Below, in pieces: positions 40,937 through 40,940 of a stretch of DNA of 40,940 nucleotides. This DNA is from Prado023 sp963736425 (GTDB lineage Bacteria > Actinomycetota > Actinomycetes > S36-B12 > CAIYMF01), in NCBI GenBank assembly GCA_963736425.1, contig CAVTOX010000043.1, positions 1-40,940 on the forward strand, given 5' to 3'. A program made the translations under genes and the position numbers. The notes beneath the pieces are model-generated. The model saw nothing but the letters and a program-made list of their open reading frames with translations. It was not told the DNA's origin and did not search any database. Within the stretch, counting starts at the first letter, position 1, and each line of letters starts with the position of its first letter.

Positions 40937-40940
40937 CGCC

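Noticed and set aside
1..40940. CRISPR array, phage module, biosynthetic core enzymes, defence island
   Set aside because: No regularly spaced repeats, no phage structural genes, no PKS/NRPS or nuclease-helicase clusters; the only defence-like genes are the YefM-YoeB pair and an antitoxin stump.

Overview
The window is about 40.9 kb of uniformly high-GC DNA with strongly G/C-biased third codon positions. Its families are typical of Actinomycetota: a WS/DGAT acyltransferase, a RegX3-like regulator beside phoU, a DUF3054 protein, DUF4386 membrane proteins, an HD(P)-like winged-helix regulator and YefM-YoeB. I cannot place the genus. It reads as chromosomal accessory/housekeeping sequence; there is no phage, plasmid replication gene or CRISPR array.

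Layout. (1) 1-4343: a 38-residue cysteine-rich protein under a CsoR-type operator, bracketed by two copies of a palindromic repeat, then a pirin gene and a large LuxR/AAA regulator gene, both broken by several single-base shifts. (2) 4368-7519: VOC protein, secreted ScyD/ScyE-like propeller, WS/DGAT enzyme and tRNA-Arg(CCT). (3) 7730-17009: AIM24-like protein, two CorA channels, a SulP transporter, and a leftward phosphate-type regulatory cluster (phoU, LOG-family protein, lone receiver, RegX3-like regulator). (4) 17637-19228: methylglyoxal synthase overlapping a sigma-70 gene that lacks region 4. (5) 19194-22941: a winged-helix/membrane operon, an intact YefM-YoeB pair, a transposase fragment fused to the stump of a second antitoxin, a DODA dioxygenase, an F420-type reductase and the stump of a MarR gene with its operator repeats still present. 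(6) 22977-31210: OsmC protein, NarL-type two-component pair divergent from a DUF4386 protein, several small membrane or secreted proteins, a GAF-LuxR regulator, and a TetR regulator divergent from a second DUF4386 protein. (7) 31207-40936: GH1 glycosidase, alpha/beta hydrolase, Old Yellow Enzyme, SDR, two HAD genes, DUF3054 protein and a frameshifted M19 dipeptidase.

How it fits together. Several units are small regulator/target pairs whose operators are visible: TetR-DUF4386, winged helix-membrane protein, YefM-YoeB, a RegX3-like gene with 11-bp direct repeats, and a CsoR-type box with a Cys-rich protein. The ion and phosphate genes in 8.7-17 kb look like a homeostasis neighbourhood (inference). 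About nine genes carry single-base frameshifts, which is either real decay or a consensus-quality problem in the assembly; this should be settled before any functional claim on those genes. I did not find a clearly novel multi-gene system. The most interesting leads are the CsoR-box Cys-rich miniprotein, the palindromic repeat pair, the LOG/receiver/RegX3 arrangement without a kinase, the sigma factor without region 4, and the deleted MarR regulator.
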